From Toxonevra muliebris (taxonomy: Eukaryota > Arthropoda > Insecta > Diptera > Pallopteridae), in NCBI GenBank assembly GCA_963691655.1, contig OY829326.1, positions 147,144,998 to 147,208,997 on the forward strand: DNA of 64,000 bases, read 5' to 3'. Numbering within the stretch: the first letter of the stretch is position 1; each line of letters begins with the position of its first letter. The position numbers were made by a program, and so were the translations under genes. Shown in pieces: positions 60,117 through 64,000 of this stretch. Under the pieces are notes generated by a model. That model made no database searches. It saw nothing but the letters and a program-made list of their open reading frames with translations, and was not told the DNA's origin.

Positions 60117-61010
60117 TTATTCTTTAAAGTATTGTCCATCGTTAGCCACAACTTTTTCCCATCTTTCTGGTAGCATACGGATTCCGCGTCGAAAGAACTC
60201 CTCATCTTTTGAAGCTATCCACGAATCGACCCATTTTTTGAGTTCTTCGGAAGAACGGAAGTGCTGTTCATCCAGACCATGTGTCATCGATCGGAACAAG
60301 TGGTAATCAGAAGGAGCAATGTCTGGAGAATACGGCGGGTGGGGTAGCACTTCCCATTTCAGCGTTTCCAAGTAAGTTTTTACCTACATTGCAACATGCG
60401 GCCGAGCATTGTCGTGCTGAAGAATAACTTCGTCGTGTCTATTCTTATATTCTGGCCTCTTATCCTTTAATGCTCGGCTCAAACGCATCAATTGTGGGCG
60501 GTAGCGGTCGCCAGTGATTCATTTCATTCGGTTTCAACAGCTCATAATACACGACACCTTTCATATCCCACCAAATACACAGCATGAGCTTGGATCCATG
60601 GATGTTCGGCTTTGCCGTTGATGTTGATGCATGTCCGGGCGGTCCCCATGATTTTTTACGCTTTGGGTTATCGTAACGTATCCACTTTTCATCGCCAGTC
60701 ACAATACGATGCAGAAAACCCTTTCTTTGCTGTCGTTCAATCAGCAGTTCTCATGTGAAAAATCGTCGTTCGACGTCTCTCGGCTTCAATTCGTACGGCA
60801 CCCAATTTCCTTGCTTTTGAATCATTCCCAATGCTTTTATTCGTTTAGAAATGGTTGATTGATCAACTCCTAAAGATTCTGCAAGTTCTTGTTGCGTTTG
60901 ACATGAATCTTCTTCGAGTAATGCCTTCAATTCTTCATCTTCGAACTTTTTCGGGCCGCCTGAGCATTCCCTGTCTTCAACATAAAAATCACCACTTTGT
61001 TGTATTTTAA
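60117..61010 (-). pseudogene. mariner family transposase pseudogene
   Basis: A DD34D transposase that would cut and rejoin at TA. From the truncated N-terminus the minus strand reads SGDFYVEDRECSGGPKKFED (about 61000-60945), then the second helix-turn-helix ESLGVDQSTISKRIKALGM, then [24 protein letters not shown] (first Asp, about 60690), a long central block, LQHDNARPH (second Asp, about 60410), YSPDIAPSDYHLF (third Asp, about 60320) and ERWEKVVANDGQYFKE at the stop. There are exactly 34 residues between the second and third Asp. Stops occur near 60752 and 60380, with a frameshift near 60500. The first 60 or so residues and the TIRs were not found. Confidence 0.9.
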
Positions 61011-61087
61011 TATTTTACAACAAACACAAGAATTGCTGTATTTCAAGCACAAGAATTTTTGTTTGTATATTCCTCGATCACATTTGC

Positions 61088-61196
61088 TATGAATATTTGT
61101 TGTTGCGGTCGCGCGCTAAGAAAATTTTTTGAGCCTCGTTGCCGGATATCATTGCATTGTTATGAATATTTGTTGTTGCGATCGCGAGCTAAGAAT
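61088..61196. repeat. 72-bp-spaced direct duplication
   Basis: TATGAATATTTGTTGTTGCG followed by a GCTAAGAA stretch occurs at 61089 and 61161. It lies between the mariner pseudogene and the nested MITE, inside the hAT composite. Confidence 0.7.
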
Positions 61197-61276
61197 ATTT
61201 ATTTTTGTTTTTCCATAGCTTTTGCTTTTAAATATGCAAAAACAAATATTCTTGTTACATTTAGTTGTGTTGTTGG

Positions 61277-62013
61277 CAGTGTGGCCACGGTTGCCACTTA
61301 CTCATTTTATTTTGTACCAATATTTACAAAAAAATGTACCGATTGGGGGAAAACGTACCATTTTTTTTTTATATAAAATAAATAACTTTACTAAAAACTT
61401 TTTGTCAGTTTATTATATAACATTATATTAATAAGAGTATTGAATTCTAATTTATTACTTAATTGTTTTTTTTTTTTTATATTAGACTAAAGTCAAAAAA
61501 TTTTCTTTCAGCATTCACCTATTCCATTTTTAACACAATTTACTTTTTGCCAAAAAAGTCTGAACAATTTTCTAATTTGTAAAGTATTTTGAAAATATGT
61601 TTACAATTCTTGATTACTATGAAAGCTAACTTTGCCCACAGAATGTACCAAATTTTAAAAACATGTACCAATGTACCAAGCGCAGAAAAATGGAAAAAAA
61701 TTTACCAGTTTTGGTAGAATTGTACCAAACTGGCAACCGTGAGTGTGGCTAACTTTTGTTTTTGAAAATCCGCTAAAATGAAGATTAAAACGCGTATTTT
61801 CTTTAAAAAAAGCGTTAAATTTTTTTCCTTTTAAAAGGAAATACATTTAAACTTTTTCACTTTTCTGTTACTTCTAGTCAATGAAAATTTCTTCGATTTT
61901 TCGAAAATTTTATAAATTGAAAAAACGAGCTGAGCGCTAAATCACTTTTTTCCGTGTTTTAATTTTCAAAAAGCACTAAAATCAGCGGGAAAAGCGCTGA
62001 GTTGGCCACACTG
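61277..62013. mobile_element. hAT-type MITE, copy 2, interrupted
   Basis: Same family as 53169-53464. The outer ends are CAGTGTGGC at 61277-61285 and GTTGGCCACACTG ending at 62013. A perfect 8-bp TSD GTTGTTGG lies at 61269-61276 and 62014-62021. It is split after nine bases by the element at 61286-61741; without it the MITE is 273 bp. Confidence 0.9.
61286..61741. mobile_element. 456-bp TIR element nested in the MITE
   Basis: A perfect 11-bp TIR CACGGTTGCCA. The 8-bp TSD AGTGTGGC (61278-61285 and 61742-61749) is itself the terminal sequence of the host MITE, which proves the order of insertion. GTACCAA motifs are repeated near both ends. The 8-bp TSD suggests a hAT-type transposase; no coding capacity. 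Confidence 0.9.
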
Positions 62014-62346
62014 GTTGTTGGTGTCTTGTGCCAGTAGCTCAATTAGCTCTTTACCAACAGACACAAAAATTTTTGTTATTTTCATTTCGCAGCGCCCGAT
62101 TAGGGATTGTTGTTTTTGTGTTTTATTTTCGATCGATCAGGGATTGTTGTTTATGCGTTTTATTTTGTTTGCTCAAATTTGTTTAATTTGTTATTGTTCC
62201 ACCACCAAAATCATTTAATTTCTTTCATATCGCAGCGAGCCCTTTATAAATTTTTTTTGTGTGCTCTGTTCTCTGTTTTGTTTTTGCTTCCATTCTCAGT
62301 ATGTCACCAGGTAATGATGTTGTGATCGTTGTTGTTGTGATTGTGA

Positions 62347-62370
62347 TTGTTGTTGTTGTTGTTGTTGTTG
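62347..62370. repeat. (TTG)n microsatellite
   Basis: Eight uninterrupted TTG units near the right end of the hAT composite. Confidence 0.9.
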
Positions 62371-62405
62371 CTTGGCTCCCAAAATATTTTTGGTGGACAC
62401 CCCTG

Positions 62406-62640
62406 ATCTAAAACATCTCTTAAGAACTATTTCTAACTTCCCATAGCGTTAATGAATAGGAAAATTTTAGAAGGTATATCAAAAATTTCGGTTGGAACAG
62501 CCAAATAAGTACTTAGTCAAGTCAACAAACCAATCTGGAATTGTGAGACTATATTTTCAAGAAAATCTTCTGTAAACAGAGAATATGAGTTGAGACAATG
62601 CTGACTTAAGTGTGGTCCTGATCACGATTCACCATTTCAT
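62406..62640. repeat. degenerate satellite, right part
   Basis: Continuation of 58930-59953 after the hAT insertion: CCAATCTGGAATTGTGAG, TCTTCTGTAAACAGAGAATA and TGAGTTGAGACAATGCTGAC. The anchor at 62581 is about 208 bp in phase from 59913 once the insert is removed. Confidence 0.6.
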
Positions 62641-64000
62641 AGAAGAGCTAGTAATGTTGGATATGAGGGCGATGTAGGAGGAAGAATTGCAGCGAAAAAA
62701 AAAACTTCTTCAACTACAAACGGTTGGCTAGTTAATGATACTGGAGAAGCTAAAACCAAATAAACAGGTTGCGGCCCCAGAAATCTTAGACGGTGTTAAT
62801 CACCAATAATAAGGTACCTAAGATACTCGAAGCTAGGCTCACTTTCGCAACTCACTTGGATATAATCTTACAAAACGCGTGCGAAGACCAACCCAACTAC
62901 TTGAGCCTTGCAGCGTTGAAAGTTTGCTTTCGAACGATCGTCATAACTAGTCGCCCACTTCAGACTTACTGGCAATAGAAATAAAAGAAACTTTTCAATA
63001 TAGAGCTAGGGTGAAAAAAGAGCACTTCCTCGGGGGAAAAAGGGAGATGAACAAAAACATTACCTTAAAAAAGTTTCCACATAGATAAATATGGTCAGAC
63101 ATCAAGAAATGAGAAATGTGATTAAATTATATTGTAGACTATTACCTGGCTTACTAGATTAATGTACATAGATGCTTCCGATCGTAAATATATGAATATT
63201 GGAGTGCCTGGTGCACCCCAACCTGAAGATGATATTCGGTTCCCGGGAAAAAAAAATTATTTCCCTAGTGTTCATTTGTATGGTCAAAGAATGTTATAAC
63301 TTATAAATACGGTATATTCCATATATCCAAATTTTCTTTGTTTGTTACACAGTGTAATTAATAAAAAAAATATAGTACTTCTCTACTTCTTATATAGTTT
63401 AAAGTTTCGGTTTTTTTTTTAATATGTAGTTACACAGTAATTAATACGAAGCAGATCGAATAGTACAAGTAGAAGTGTAAAAGTATGTAGACGAAATATT
63501 AGATGAGAAGTAGAAAGTTTCTAGTGTTCAGTTTTTAATAGTATGTGTAATTGTTCCAGTATTTATAACGAACATTCCATTAATATTTGAATATAATATA
63601 TAAAATCATATGAGTTTGACTTTTTCTTACATTCTTACACTAAAAATATGATTTAAGTGCAGTTAGTGTAATCGAATTTAAAGCTTTGACTGTTTCAGTT
63701 TTGATAAAATTGTTTTAGTAGTTTTGATTTCGAATCGGGTTCTTTTCTATTTTATAAATGTTCAGCACATCCTAAATAGATATTACAAATGCTAAATCTT
63801 CCTCCAGAGCCTTAGTGCCAGCAATAAATGTCAACTCTAAAGGTATCAATCTGGCATAAAAGAAAATGAGCTGCCGAACTATTTTACATAGTACGATTGA
63901 TGTAACGCTTTTCGACATCTCACTACTACTGAGTTTCCATCGGTCAGCTTCTGTTGAACAAATTTTGTACTTTAAAAATGTTTAAATCTTAAATTAAGTA
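62641..64000. other. no supported gene
   Basis: 62640-62980 is less AT-rich. A 61-codon plus-strand frame (62793-62978, starting MLITNNKVPKILEARLTF) has coding-like composition but no recognisable domain; it may be a decayed TE frame. The rest is AT-rich. Confidence 0.35.

Larger units (their letters stand above)
59954..62405. mobile_element. hAT-type composite, 2.45 kb, carrying nested elements
   Basis: Ends CAGGGGTGAACAGCCA and, reversed, CAGGGGTGTCCACCA. An 8-bp TSD with one mismatch (ATCTTAAA at 59946-59953, ATCTAAAA at 62406-62413). The satellite on the two sides is in phase once the insert is removed. Inside are a mariner pseudogene, a short tandem duplication, and a hAT MITE that itself contains another element. 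No hAT transposase was recognised. Confidence 0.75.

Noticed and set aside
1..64000. CRISPR array, operons, ribosome binding sites or other bacterial features
   Set aside because: The window is eukaryotic; the direct repeats seen lack regular spacers and all protein fragments belong to eukaryotic transposons.

Overview
This 64-kb window is AT-rich eukaryotic DNA. It looks like an intergenic or intronic block of a higher dipteran (cyclorrhaphan fly); a tephritid fruit fly is my best guess. The guess rests on the AT richness, the (CAA)n/(TTG)n tracts, the short TATGTA/CATACA tracts, and the mix of mariner, Tc1, hAT, piggyBac-like and I-group/jockey-like remnants. I found no host protein-coding gene that I can defend. 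Nearly every open reading frame here is a chance frame in low-complexity DNA or a broken transposon frame. The real content is a dense record of transposable elements (TEs), many with readable terminal inverted repeats (TIRs) and target-site duplications (TSDs), plus decayed tandem repeats and local duplications.

Layout. 0-6.5 kb: a degenerate tandem array split by a 1.45-kb TIR element, a TA-flanked miniature inverted-repeat element (MITE), two TGACGTCA sites exactly 60 bp apart, a TTAA-flanked TIR element and a second degenerate array. 8-13 kb: a long near-perfect hairpin and two RNase H fragments of non-LTR retrotransposons, one embedded in an AAAATTCAGACCA-like minisatellite. 15 kb: a 155-bp tandem repeat with an inverted copy at its end. 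19 kb and 23-24 kb: the same minisatellite again, inverted at 19 kb. 24-33 kb: mostly low-complexity DNA, a 240-bp hAT MITE, and a 2-kb stretch (30.3-32.4 kb) that resembles the CAA-rich 5' untranslated leaders of fly genes on the minus strand.

33-43 kb: two copies of a piggyBac-like family with GGGCCTAATTAGGCCC-type palindromes, a reverse transcriptase fragment, a 1.5-kb hAT-like element holding two smaller elements, a jockey-like fragment, a Tc1 element rebuilt into a fold-back structure, and a TA-flanked MITE. 43-51 kb: a local segmental duplication, an 892-bp hAT element with a 339-bp deletion derivative, a second 76-bp palindromic element, and two more RNase H fragments. 52-57 kb: a hAT MITE with a perfect TSD, a tRNA-Leu-like sequence and piggyBac-like ends. 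59-62.6 kb: a degenerate satellite interrupted by a 2.45-kb hAT-type element that contains a mariner pseudogene and a MITE, and that MITE itself contains another element.

No genes cooperate here. The logic is insertion history: which element landed in which, shown by exact TSDs and in some cases by an unoccupied paralogous site in the same window.
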